Shown: positions 43,619 through 54,936 of the stretch, one piece after another | Numbering within the stretch: position 1 is the first letter of the stretch | Layout of the letters: each line of letters opens with the position of its first letter | Assembly (NCBI GenBank): GCA_025765595.1 | Contig: JAIVFH010000017.1 | Coordinates: forward strand, 1 to 64,000 | Reading direction: 5' to 3' | Length of the DNA stretch: 64,000 nt | Origin: Obelidium mucronatum | Lineage: Eukaryota; Chytridiomycota; Chytridiomycetes; Chytridiales; Chytriomycetaceae | The notes under the pieces: generated by a model | Seen by the model: the letters and a program-made list of their open reading frames with translations, nothing else | Told to the model about the DNA's origin: nothing | The model's database searches: none | Translations under genes and position numbers: made by a program

Positions 43619-44933
43619 CTAGAAGTCAGAATCGAGAGTAAACTCGTTGTTCCCCTTGCTCATAACACCACTGATATATTGTTTTTTTTTGGTGAGTCTA
43701 TGCAAGAATAAAACAAAATAAAATAATAACAACTTACGCTTTCTGGTACTCGCCAACCTTCTTTTCAAAAAAGTTAGTCTTTCCTTGCAAAGAAATTAAA
43801 TCCATAAAGTCAAATGGATTTTCAGAGTTGTACAGCTTGGGACATCCAAGACAAACAAGCAAGCGATCAGCAACAAACTCAATGTACTGGCTCATCAGAT
43901 CCGAGTTCATTCCAATCAACTTGACAGGAAGCGCGTCAATCAAAAACTCTTGTTCCAGTTCAACAGCCTCCGATACAATCTTGTAGACGGTTTCAGTGGA
44001 TGGCTTATTCTTGAGGAGAGAAAAGAGAAGACAGGCAAAGTCAGTGTGAAGACCTTCGTCACGAGAAATGAGCTCGTTTGAGAAAGTGAGGCCTGGCATA
44101 AGACCGCGCTTCTTGAGCCAAAAGATGGATGCAAAGGACCCAGAAAAGAAGATTCCTTCCACAACTGCGAAAGCAACAAGGCGTTCAGCAAAGGAGGAGT
44201 TCTTGTCAGAGATCCACTTGAGGGCCCAATCAGCCTTCTTTCTAATACATGGAACTGTGTTTTGGATGTGTGTGTGTTGAGGTTGAGTGTTTTTTTCAGT
44301 GACAAAATATGATTACAAATACACTAAACTGGTGTCAACAGCATCGAACAAGTACTCGCGCTGAGTAGGATCCTTGATGTATGTGTCGATCAAGAGCGAA
44401 TACATTTCACTGTGGATGTTCTCAATCATGATCTGTGTTTTTGTAGATGTTTGTAATTTTTAGGGGAGTCATCAATGTCCGAACGAGCAAAAACAAACAC
44501 GCACCTGGAAACCGTAGAAGCAGCGCGCCTCAGGAATCTGAACATCGTTAGAGAAGCGCTCGACTAGGTTCTCGTTGACAATTCCGTCCGAAGCAGCAAA
44601 GAAGGCCAGGACGTGCGACACAAACAGCTGTTCGTCTGCACTCAACTTCTCCCAATCAGTGGCGTCCTTGGACAGATCCACCTCTTCTACAGTCCAAAAA
44701 GAAGCTTCGGCTTTCTTGTACATTTGCCAAACCTGGTGGGAGCGACCGCGTTAGAGAGAGAGACATTTGCCTTGACCACAAACACTTCTTTTTACCTCTT
44801 GGTACTTGATGGGAAACAGCACAAACCGCTTGGAGTTCTTGGCCAAGATTGGCTCAAATACAGCTGGGGTGGCGTCTGCGCCTTCTTTTACAGGAGCGGC
44901 TGGGGTGGGGGATGTTGCAACGGAGGTCATCAT
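43619..44933 (-). CDS. RNR2: Ribonucleotide reductase small (R2) subunit
   Basis: Exons 44796-44933, 44505-44732, 44330-44432, 43738-44254 and 43619-43670 join in frame to 345 codons. It reduces ribonucleotides with the R1 subunit using a di-iron tyrosyl radical. Iron-ligand and radical regions are visible: [51 protein letters not shown], and [30 protein letters not shown]. The C-terminus ends [10 protein letters not shown], the acidic-aromatic tail that docks on R1. The N-terminal extension is short and Ala/Pro-rich, without a clear Sml1/KEN-type motif. It is divergent from the G-alpha gene, with 61 bp between starts. Confidence 0.96.
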
Positions 44934-44994
44934 TGTTTTTGTGATCTTTTTTTATTCGTTCGGATAAGTTACAAACAAACCGACCAACCAAAAA

Positions 44995-46334
44995 ATGGAC
45001 CAGCCCCTTGATCCCGATTCCTACGCCGAGTGGTACGAGAGACATGAAAAAAAAAAATAACGCCTATACACGCCGTCACATTTCTTTCACGCCTTTTTTA
45101 AAACAGCACTCGCCATTTAGGAAAGCCGCCAAACAGATATCAGATCAAATCGACGCCGATCTCAAAAAAGAGGCAATCGCAAAGCAAAAGGGACCAAAAG
45201 GACCGAAACTTATCCTCCTCGGGTCCGGAGACTCTGGAAAGTCGACGGTTTTGAAGCAGCTAAAGATTCTGCGAGGTGGCGGTTTCACTGATGCCGAACG
45301 ACACGCGTTCAAGCTACGCGTTTGGAATAACATTATTGACTCAATGAAAATGCTTGTTTCTGCGCTCGATACTTTGGAGATTGATCTTGGGTCCTCAGAC
45401 TTGAAGGTGCAGACTGCCTATTGTTGTGTTTTGTATGAGTGCTAACAATAGCGTTCAAGATTGACGTGGAGTTGGTGAAGCAATTCATTCTCGGAGAAGA
45501 GCTTCCTGAAAACATCGTTGAAGCGATAAGAAAGCTATGGAAAGATTCTGGTATCCAGTCGGCGGTCAAGAGGGCCAATGAATTGCCAGAATACATTTAC
45601 ACCAGCGAATATTACCTGAATGACCTCGAGAAGCATACCAAAGCAGATTACGTACCATCAGATGAAGGTTAGAGGGAGAGAGATATTCGGGTCTCTTTTA
45701 CGAGCCAGCCTTCTGATTCCACTGGCAGATATCCTTCGAGTCCGAACGCGAACAACAACTATTTCTGAAACAAACTTCACCATCGACAACAAGATTTACA
45801 CGTTTTATGATGTCGGAGGTCAAATGTCATTGAGGCAGTTTTGGGCCCCGTATTTTGCAGATGATCTCTCGGCCATCATTTTTGTGGCTGCATTATCCAG
45901 TTATGACCAGATGTTGCTTGAAGACCCAACTGTAAATAGGTACATCTTACATTATTTTCAACCTTGAATCGTGGATGTTAAAAAAAAAAAGGATGGAAGA
46001 TGCAATTGCCCTGTTTGGAAGCGTTTGCAACAACAAACTGCTTCAAAAAACCGCAATTATTCTGTTTCTCAACAAAGTCGACCTGCTTCAACAAAAAGTC
46101 GAGTCCGGTACATCACCCGTTGAAAAGTACTTTCCATATTACACTCCAAGAGATTACAAGGAAACTGGGAATTGGTTCAAACAAAAATTCCACGATCAAA
46201 AGAAGAGCAAAAACACAAAGGCAATCTACACCCACTTCACCACTGGAACTGATACAAAAAACATGGATGCAATTATTTCAGCCGTTCAGGACATTGTTTT
46301 GAAATCCACGTTGAACACAGCTGGAGTTTTATGA
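44995..46334 (+). CDS. Divergent heterotrimeric G-protein alpha subunit
   Basis: Exons 44995-45032, 45121-45406, 45460-45667, 45729-45939 and 45992-46334 join in frame to 361 codons. G-box motifs: LGSGDSGKSTVLKQ (P-loop; the usual GESGKS Glu is Asp), VRTRTTTISE (switch I with Arg and Thr), YDVGGQMSLRQFW (switch II; catalytic Gln kept, the usual Arg-Ser is Met-Ser), LFLNKVDLL (NKxD) and FTTGTDTKNM (usual TCATDT). The helical domain is present. The N-terminus MDQPLDPDSYAEW lacks the MGxxxS myristoylation signal, and the C-terminus ends LNTAGVL rather than a classic receptor tail. It is a signalling GTPase, probably with changed nucleotide turnover or partners (inference). Confidence 0.88.
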
Positions 46335-46394
46335 TTCTCGTTGTTGTAGGACTTGTCCTTTTATTCCAAAAAAAAAAAAATAACCCACACTTCC

Positions 46395-46940
46395 TTATGC
46401 CGTTTGAGCAACTTCATTTTGAATCTGAGCAGCCTGAGTCGCTTGGACTCGTTGTGAGTTCTCCTGCTGAATTGCGAAACTCTCTCTTTCCATTTCCAAT
46501 GCAACTGGCATCAACACCAACAAGGCACTAGTAGCCACCACCCACAACCCCTTTCCAGCAAACTGTGCAGTATAGAATCCAGTGGACAGTGTGTTGGAGA
46601 CTGCTTTGGCAATAGCATGACGCTTGGTGGGTGGGATAATGTCTGCAAGAGCTGCGATTCTTTCCAGCAAGGTTTCACTTTCGAATTCATCGTCCTAGTT
46701 TTTTGTTTTGTTTTTCCGGCATGTTAAAAAACATTGTTACGTTGTTGTTGTTGTGGGGTGTTGTTGCTTCGCACCTCAAAGTCATCGTCTTCTTCCTCAG
46801 TCTCAAAGTCCTCGTCTCTGTCTTCGTCGCCTAGAGTTTTGAACGTCAGCTCATGAACACAATTGCCATTGTTACATCGATTGATGGTTTGATTTCGGGG
46901 CAGTACCTCGGAGATCAATGATTTCTTGCTTTGGTGCCAT
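46395..46940 (-). CDS. TOM22: Mitochondrial import receptor subunit Tom22
   Basis: Exons 46907-46940, 46775-46830 and 46395-46694 join in frame to 129 codons. It has an acidic cytosolic N-terminus (EDRDEDFETEEEDDDFE) for presequence binding. Then comes the Tom22 signature LLERIAALADIIPPTKRHAI, a single transmembrane helix (GKGLWVVATSALLVLMPVAL) and a Gln-rich intermembrane-space tail. Tom22 is the central receptor and organiser of the outer-membrane TOM complex. It is convergent with the G-alpha gene, 60 bp apart. Confidence 0.9.
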
Positions 46941-47141
46941 GTTTATGTAAAAATTCTGTGTAAAAAAAAGAAGAAACAGAGATGCGCATTAACAGCATTA
47001 ACACTTGCTCGAGATCTTTCATTCCTAGGAAAAAGCCTTGGCCTGGAATCATTTGCTATTTAGAATATGACTTGCGTAGGTCCCCACTTATTCCTTTTCG
47101 TTAAGAGTCTTGCAGAGTCTATTCACACTTTATTCATTTAC

Positions 47142-50100
47142 TTATAGAGACATTTCATCATGGCTCTCAGATATCGTATTATTCGCGCCTAAAATGCTTG
47201 CATCTATATTCTCCGGCCCAGCCGCAGTTTCTACTTCCTGATTTGCTGGTCGCGAGTTGAACGGGTTGAAAAACATGGATCCAGCAATAAACAATGGCTG
47301 CTGTAAACCGATCCATCCTAGCGTCCCCAACATTGTCGACGGCGGCCTCGATGCAACGATAGCCCCACTTCCACTACCACCACCACCTCCAGCAGCAGCA
47401 GGAGCAACAGCAGCAGCAGAAACTTCTCCTTGAGACAATACCCCATTCACAAAAGTATCACCATCCATCGACATTCTCGAAACACCTCTCGCCGGCGACA
47501 TCCCCGCCGTCGGAGTCCGGAAATTATCCGACGACGACTCTGACGAAGCTACCGAGTTTCCTCCAGGTGATAAATGCTCGGGGAAGGGGGGTAACCAATT
47601 GTTGTGGCTTCTCTTGTTTGATGGAATGTCGATTGACATTTCCTTGAGAACTCCATTCATGACACTGTTTTCTTCATCGTCGTCTTCGTCGTCGTCATTG
47701 TTCTCGTCGCTTGAAGAATCATCATCATCATGTTCGGACAGATGTAGAAGCCCGAGGATTGAAGCTTTTGATGGGATACTGCTACTGGATATTGCTGCAT
47801 GTTCCACAAATGCAGACGGCGACCTGGACACATATATGGATGCTGGGTTTGGTCCTTTTGACAAAATACGGATTGGTGGAGAAGAATGCGAAATGGAATC
47901 GTTGGATTCCGATTCTGAACCGGATGGAGTTGGGTGGTCAGCATTACTGTTAATAACCACAGGTTTGAAAGAATGCGGTTGTGAGACTGCTTGTATGGCA
48001 ACACTTTGCTGGTTTGTTATGGACGACGATAAACTGTGCTGCGGTGTGGTGGAAATTGGCGACGATGCTCCATCAAACGGTTTTGCAGTGTTAGTGTCAC
48101 TGTCTGGAGATTGTGATAGAGTAACTGAATCTCTTCTTGGCTGTGACGCCATCAAAGTACCAAGACCAACATCGATTAACGAAACAGTTGGTGATATCGG
48201 TACATCCCCAACTGGAACCGTTTGAAATAAGGCGTCTGACGAAACTATTGGTGGCTGCACTGGTAAAGGCGGTGGACAAGCGTCATCAATGACATCTGAT
48301 CCTCCTTGGCAAGTGGGTTTACTTTCACAAGAATCCGACAAATGGGAGCCATCCAGCACCAGATGATCTTGATTGATTTTAAAAAGCAAGTCACGAGAAG
48401 TTTGCTGGGTCAGAGTGGCAAGAGATAACCTAATTTCTGGCTCAGATATACATGGGGGCTCAATGACACGAACAGGAGCATGTTGGCGAAAGTCGCTCGG
48501 ATTTCTGAGGAACGTGGATCAGACAGTAGGCAACCAACCTCAAGGTAACTCACATATCTGCTTTGATAAGAGAATCTATCAGGGACTTCAAGTTGGGCAG
48601 TGTGCGCCGAAGGTTCTTGACTGTTATTCCAATATGGTTCAACAACTTTACAAGCAGTCAGTGACAAGCAATTAATCAGAGTCTCAACTCACTTGCTCAA
48701 TATTCTTGTTTAATAAAAACACACCGTATTCAAATCTCGGCCTTTCTGATCCTTTCATAAAAAGTGGAAATCTAAAAAATGAAGCCATTTAATTAATAGG
48801 GCATTGATTGAAAAGCGGACTTACTCCATACTCATGTACGAATGTTGGTAAACGCGATCCAGAATCATTGACCTCGAGCTCATTGGATTTATGGGATATC
48901 TGAGTGGTATATCAAGGAACAACGCGATCAAAGAGACTGCATGAGCGGTCCAGCCTAACGCTGTTGACGTCCTATCTTCATCGACGCCACTGAATTCTGA
49001 ATGGGGTAACCATACGCGTCGAATGAAATACGCATTCGGATCTTCACGTAACTGTCGCCATTTACATAAATACATTGTTGAGAATGAGATATCAATCAAA
49101 GTTCCTACTGCATTAATCGGGTATATTTCCTTCAAACCAAGAATAAAGCTTTTGCCAGAAACGTTTTTGAACTTTTGAGTCTCGAAAATTATGGTTCCTA
49201 GATCGCTCAACGTTTCTTCACTGGAAAGAAGTTCTTGCTGACACCGCTCACGGTCTTTTGAAGAATAATAGAGCCGATTCCTTCGCCGTTGAATATCGCT
49301 TCTCAAAGTCTCAACCTTTTCTCTTTCTGAAATGGAGAGTTTGAGCGAATAGAGTTGTCAGCCAAATGTCCGACAAAACACACCTATATCCAACATCTTT
49401 GATTTCAACTTAATCTCTGCTCTCAAGTGCAAAGTTCGCCGTTGTGATTCTTGAGCTTTCTAATCAGACTTTGAGTTTTTCGGGTTTCATAATTGCTGAG
49501 GGTTACTTTACATGATACGATTGATTTTGGCGTATTCTTTCCTCCGATTCAAGAATCAGGGCTTCAACAGATCTCTGAATTTCTGAAAACTCCTCACTTA
49601 ATTCTGCCAATCTAATGTTTTTTGAATTGAGTTTTTCATAGGTCACAGACTGATCACGAACAATTCTAGTCGCCTCAAATCGCAGGGTGGTTTCACATCA
49701 TCTTCATCGTTTTCGATACTGATTTCCCTGTCCTGAACAAATAAGTCAGATCCGAATTCATTGGCGCCGATAATTCTCTCTCCCTCTCTCAACAGACCAA
49801 CGATTGATTCAGCTTATAAAATCCATCGGCAAGTTCAACGATTATCGTTTCAGTAAGGCCAAAACGATCGACATCGGTCAAACTTTTTCCAACGAAAGCC
49901 ATCAAGAACGGGTTGAAGGACACATTCAATCGAAGAGTAAACACGTCTCTCGCTGCTGCATCCGGACCCTCATCGACACTCGCACACGGCCTCGTCCACA
50001 GTTGAAAAACCAGATTGCTGTTATTTCGCGACAGCCTTGGGAAGGGCAGATCCGCTGTGTTCCAGGTGGGATTCTGGCGGACCAACCAGTTAACTCTCAC

Positions 50101-50376
50101 GGTAAAAAAACAAAGGCAAAGACGGCAGCGTACCAGCGAGGCGGCGGCAACATCGCTCGTGAAGACCACCGCATCGCCTGGCAGCGCCACGAGCGCAAAG
50201 AACGAGTCGCTGAGCTCGGCGCGGCTTGCGGCCGTCGCGCCGTGGATTTGCTCGAGCAGAAGCAGCGACGCGCTGGGCGGCCGCTGCAGCAGTTTGTGGC
50301 TCGGCGGCGGCGGCGGCTTGGCGGCGGCGGCGGGCGTTGGCGGCAGCGCGCGCACGGCGACCGAGAGCACCTGCAT
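47142..50376 (-). CDS. VPS38: Vps38/UVRAG-like subunit of PI3-kinase complex II
   Basis: Exons 50134-50376, 49798-50073, 49512-49732, 49384-49459, 48825-49326, 48693-48771, 48554-48645 and 47142-48504; about 950 codons if one base is restored. A C2-like N-terminus includes SLNPTWNTADLPF. Then comes a coiled coil, then the family core YIP-like LKEIYPIN, LPHSEFSGVDEDRTSTALG, TAHAVSLIALFLDIPLRYPI and FRFEY-like RPRFEYGVFLLNKNIEQ, TLPNLKSLIDSL. A 400-residue Ser/Asp/Glu-rich tail is disordered. The complex makes PI3P on endosomes for sorting and autophagosome maturation. Exon 3 is one base short: between ENDEDDV and ETTLRFEATRIV (near 49700) the frame breaks. The 5' exon is very GC-rich. Confidence 0.88.
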
Positions 50377-50392
50377 TTTTATTTTATTTTTA

Positions 50393-50423
<31 letters not shown>

Positions 50424-50444
50424 TTTAAATCAAAGCAAATAAAG
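50377..50444. promoter_or_regulatory. Divergent promoter with (TTTTTA)n microsatellite
   Basis: A TTTTTA/TTTTA repeat fills about 50377-50427 between the starts of VPS38 (-) and POLD4 (+). The 68-bp gap is all that separates the two coding regions. It is poly(dA:dT)-like and probably nucleosome-excluding, which would suit a bidirectional promoter (inference). Confidence 0.7.
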
Positions 50445-51018
50445 ATGGGCCCAAAGACTCGGCAGCAGCAGATCGCAACGCCGCAGACGCCAAAGAAGAA
50501 GCAGCAGCCAATCACGGCATACGCTACGCCCGTCTCGAAAACCCCGAAAAAAAGACAAGCGGCGGAGCTGGATCTGCCGCAAGACTGGGATTCAAGCGAT
50601 GACGACAACGATGAAGCTCATCAAGTGACGAGAGGCAGTCAACCATCGTCTCCCTCGAAACGCGCCGCTCAAAGGATCAAGCTGGGTGAGTCGCGCTATC
50701 GCTGTACGCTGTTGAGGGGGAAGGAACTGAATATCTGCGAATTGTAGCCAAAGCTCCGCCACCATTAACTGAAGATGAAAGGGAAAAACTGCATCAATTT
50801 GATCTCGATATGAAAGCAAGTTCTTTTCAAATCTCGATGATCTCTAACAGCGCTCCATTTCACAGTTTGGTCCCAATATTGGTATTTCCCGATTGGAACG
50901 GTGGGAGCGAGCCAAAAAGTTTGATCTTGAGCCACCTCCTGACATTCTCGCAATACTCAATGTTGAAGGAAGAGAGGAATGGAAAGAGGTTCAAGAAAGC
51001 ATTTGGCGTGACTTGTGA
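50445..51018 (+). CDS. POLD4: DNA polymerase delta small subunit (POLD4/Cdm1)
   Basis: Exons 50445-50685, 50748-50815 and 50866-51018 join in frame to 153 codons. The N-terminus is basic (MGPKTRQQQIATPQTPKKK) and carries QPITAYATPV, a plausible PIP-like PCNA-binding region. The C-terminus is diagnostic: KLHQFDLDMKFGPNIGISR then LERWERAKKFDLEPPPDIL. This subunit stabilises polymerase delta and helps PCNA contact. Intron 2 (50816-50865) has a GC donor (AAA|GCAAGT), the classic GC-AG form. Confidence 0.88.
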
Positions 51019-51088
51019 AATCAGTGAAAAACAAAGCACCTTCCATATCCTTCCAAAAATAAATAAAAAATCAGCCAAAAAACAGACC

Positions 51089-52079
51089 ATGTTTGGGTGT
51101 ATCGTTGCAGGCCGACTTGTACAGACCAATCTGCAGCAAGGTAATTATCACTCACTCGAATAGCTACAGTAGTATTCTGCGCCTCTGACAATTGGAAAAA
51201 AAAAGTCGATCAGTCAAAGTACGTGTTTGAGCTTCACGACGCAACGAGCATCAACCATATAGTTGTTTTCCTGCTTGGAACAACTCCTTTCCCTCAAGGC
51301 TACGGAGCAACCGTGCATTTCCTCTGGTATGTAATTCTTTCTCTGATTATAAGACATCTGCCACTGATGACTATTATTGTAGGCCCAATCCGAATGCAGC
51401 AACCAACATGGCAACTCCTAGGTCTACTATCGAACGAAAAACCGTCAGGCCGTATTCAAACTGGGCCAAAAACAATCATCATCTTCTGGTTCTGCTGGGG
51501 ATTCAATGATGGAGGACTCAAACCCGAATTTACTCGCACATGAACCAACCATCACTGCGAGTCTTGGAATTTCTATTGAACCCTTGGAAAGCTGTATGCG
51601 CGCAGTCGAAGCAGCAAAGACTCACATTGATAGTGCAATGGGTGGCAGTGAAATGGCGTTGTCCACGACTAAATCTATTGGATCTGATCCTCATGTTATT
51701 GGGTCAAAGCTGATGGTATTTTCTTTTTGAGGATTGGGTTATTTTGAGCTAATTGGTGCGTCCATTCTGACAATAGGAGAGTCTTTACAAGTTCGTGTTT
51801 ATTAAAGCTGTGTTCATTTCACACTGTCACTCACCACTTCATACTTTTTTTAGCTATTGTTCTAGCTTTGCTACGAATTTACCGCCAGGAGGAAATGCAT
51901 TATTCGGACGAGATTGGAATACAACTTTTGTTCCACTGAAGGTATTCTTTCAAACATGGCGTTGTTCAAGATCTGACTCACAATGTGTTTTTTTCAAGGC
52001 TATTCAAGATTGGTATCAGAACCTCCAACGAAAGTTCAAAATTGACCCATCTGGAAGCTTTTTAAAAAACAACAACTAA
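51089..52079 (+). CDS. OPI10: Hikeshi/Opi10 Hsp70 nuclear import factor
   Basis: Exons 51089-51140, 51206-51330, 51400-51715, 51777-51790 (14 nt), 51854-51941 and 51999-52079; 224 codons if one base is removed. It starts MFGCIVAGRLVQTNLQQ, the hallmark N-terminus, with INHIVVFLLGTTPFPQGYGA and TWQLLGLLSNEKPS. ITASLGISIEPLESC and the end KAIQDWYQNLQRKFKIDP follow. Hikeshi carries Hsp70 into the nucleus during heat stress. The frame breaks near 51450, in TCAGGCCG: one G too many between EKPS and AVFKLGQK. The microexon encodes only ESLYN. Confidence 0.9.
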
Positions 52080-52143
52080 AAGAATAAAAGCTTGCGGATG
52101 AATTAATGATGAAATAAATTTAAAAGAGAGAGTATCCCCCGTT

Positions 52144-54902
52144 TCACGAATAGTATATACAAATTGTCATCCGTTTATTTGATTCCCTCCCTTGGCTTCC
52201 ATCGAGCGCTGCCAACCATTCAACGTTACTTGATGCAAGAAACGCCGGAACAGATCCATGCTGAACTACGTAATGCTCCCGCAGCTGATTCAATTCGTGA
52301 GTACGTTCTCGAGACCCTCCAACAATTTGCATTGTTCCACAATCATTCTCCTGACTCGAAAACAAAAATGACGATGTATCTTGAGGACTGGTATATGAAG
52401 AAATTAATCGCACGCGACTTTCTTGGAATTCGAGCTTATATCCAAGTAAAGAGAAAACAGCTTCCTTAAACTCTTGCGACTTTTGTGTGAAAACCTTATC
52501 ATTGTGTGGGCAGATATCATAAATTTGTCATAATCAAAAATAGCGCCAACGAAAACATACATCTTTGAAGCGAGAGTTTCGTTTGTCCTTCTCTTCAATT
52601 ATTCCCAAGAGTCGTCGCCCCTCCAATTCCAAAGATCGGACAACTTCAACAGGAACCATGGCACCATACTCTGAGCCCAATAGTCTGGCTTTCAAGGCAT
52701 CGTTCTCAGCTCGTAGTGTATCCAACAACTCCTTTCGAATCGCAAATGCTGTTGCCTCTGGGTTCTCTGCCAGCTGTAAAATCTGTATATATATATATTT
52801 TTTTTTTGCATGTAAATACATTTCTTTTTTCTCCCTACGCGTTTACCTTGATTTTATCTGGGTCAAAGGCTCCTTGTCCCAAAGCACGCTCCAGCTCCAG
52901 AATTTGGTTATCAAAGTTCTCAACCTCTACTTGGAGACGAGCGTTTTCCGTTTGAAACTTGGCCAACTCTATGAGGGAAACGTATATTTTTTTTTTCAGA
53001 AAGAAGCCTAAAAAAATACGCACACATGATTCCAAAAAAAAAAAAAAAAAAAAAAAAAAAACTACGCACCATTAGTCAGATTAAATATTTTCTCTTCCAT
53101 TGCTTTAATCCTGCCGGCTCTGCATTCATGTCAGGAAGTTGTTGGAACTGATTGATTCGCAAAACTCTGCTCCATTTCATAAAGCTGGTTCTTGTAGCTA
53201 GCAAGAAGTGCTTCAAGTTCTGCAACCAGAGCTGAAGAGTTTGCTGCGCCGCCATCCTCAGCAAAATGCAGGGCAGTCTTGCAGAAGTGCGGTATTAATA
53301 CACTTTCAACACTACGACGGAAACACACTCACTCAACTCACCATCTGTTCCCGTAAAAACGTACACTCCTTGACAGATAACTCTCTACCCTTTTCTATCC
53401 TCTTGATTTGACTCATTTGAAATGCACATTTTTGCTCCAACTCAGAGATATGACGTTTCAGCTCTTCAGCTTCAATCTCAGCATCCCGTTCCTTCTCCCT
53501 CAATACTTTCAGCTCGCCTAAACTTTCGGCAACGGCTTCCTTCTCACGAGCCTCTTCCAAGCGCTCATTCGCCAAAAGACGCGCCAAAGTCAGTGGAGTA
53601 ATAATAGTTGTGCCACCACCACCACCGCCGCCTCCATCACCAGCCGCAGCTTTCCAATCCGATTCCTTCAAGCAAGGAAACCCACCGACTCTTTTCAGCC
53701 TTCAACACCGTCGCCTTCAGCTTCCACTTGAATCAACCGCGTCCTCAAGCTATTCATTTCCGTCAATTGTATTTCCAGAGTTCCTGATTTTCTCGTCCTG
53801 TTTACTAGAGCTTTGGTGCATGGATCGAAGCTGCTGATTTTCTGCCTTGAGATGGGAGTTTGAAGTTTCGAGGTTGTGGATGTAGGTGGATTGCTCGTTT
53901 AGTTGTTTCTTGATGGCTTCGGCGTTGAATAAGGAAGAGCCGCTTCCTCCATCATGTTTGGAGTATGCGAGTTGGGACTCCAGTTCGGCAATCTTCATTT
54001 GTAGTTCGCCAACTTGTTTGAAGGCGAGAGTTTTGGAAGTGTTGGCGCGTTGTAACTGGGAGTTCGAAAAAATATAAAAAAATAAAAAAACAAATCAAAA
54101 AAAAAAAAAGTCACCTCAATATCCATGGTATTATATTTGTGTTTGTAGGATTCCACTTCTCGTTTTGACTTTCGCAATTCGAGTTCTTGTCTCCGTAGGG
54201 AATCGTTCAGGTTCTCTTCCGTTATTGAAAGCTTTTCGGATATCTCTCGAACGCTTGATTCGAGTTGAAGGATTCGTGATTTCTCCAATTGCTACAATAT
54301 GGGTTGTAAGTCTTAAATACAAGGAACAACGCAACATACACTCTGCTTTTCGAACTCCTTGGATTTCTCACGTATCGTGTTTTTCTGTGATTCTTCGAGT
54401 TTCAGGAGAAAGGCTCGATGTTCCTCCAGGGCCTGGTCATGTTTTTGTTTTAACCTTCCCCTTTTTTTGGACGATCTTGATGCAGGCTAACCTCAATCTT
54501 TGCATACGCAGCATTTAGCGATTGTTCCAGTTTGTCGTTGCGCGCCTCGAGACTGGCGACTTTCTTCTCAGCATCGTGCTTCTGGTTTCCCAGACTTCTT
54601 TCCAGCGCTCTGATTGTTTGTTGGGCCTCGCCGCCCACCGCCAGCGCCGGCCGCTCGACCGAGTTTGCATCGTGTGCGATGGCGTCATCGGCCGGCGCCG
54701 CTTCTTGGCCTTCGCCGCCCGCCGCCGCCGCCGCCGCGCCGCCCGTCGCCTCGTGGAACGCCGCCAACGTCGTCCGCACCTGCGCAAGCGTCGGCGGATT
54801 CGACGCGCCGAACTTGGCGGCTTCGCGTCGCACAGACCGGCGCCCGGCCGCCGCGCCAGGACTCGCTGGCGCGCCGAAACTATACGGCTGGTATCGCATC
54901 AC
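52144..54902 (-). CDS. MAD1: Spindle assembly checkpoint protein Mad1
   Basis: About nine or ten exons; firm ones are 54492-54902, 54340-54432, 54115-54291, a block from 54055 to about 53700, then 53334-53671, about 53070-53280, 52847-52968, 52561-52782 and 52144-52494. It is coiled coil over most of its length. The C-terminal quarter is diagnostic: ENPEATAFAIRKELLDTLRAE, then SQEFKEAVFSLLGYKLEF and the RWD-like end TMQIVGGSRERTHELNQLRE. Mad1 recruits Mad2 to unattached kinetochores. The N-terminal exon is Ala/Gly-rich and GC-rich. A one-base frame break near 53772 (TCTGGAAATAC) and an in-frame TGA near 53140 remain unexplained; there may be unrecognised introns or sequence errors. Confidence 0.88.
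53034..53061 (+). repeat. 28-nt poly(A) tract in a MAD1 intron
   Basis: An uninterrupted A28 on the + strand, that is T28 in the transcript, between the exons at 52847-52968 and 53070. It lies in the intron and lengthens the polypyrimidine region before the acceptor. Its length is likely to vary between cells or sequence reads. Confidence 0.9.
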
Positions 54903-54936
54903 TTCTTAAAATGATTTATTTTGTTTTGTTTTTTTT

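Noticed and set aside
47599..48225. Ser/Asp-rich + strand frame of 208 codons
   Set aside because: Antisense to the disordered tail of VPS38; no start context, splice pattern or domain.
52164..52469. 101-codon + strand frame that looks protein-like
   Set aside because: The minus strand here encodes the RWD-like C-terminus of Mad1, joined in frame to upstream Mad1 exons.
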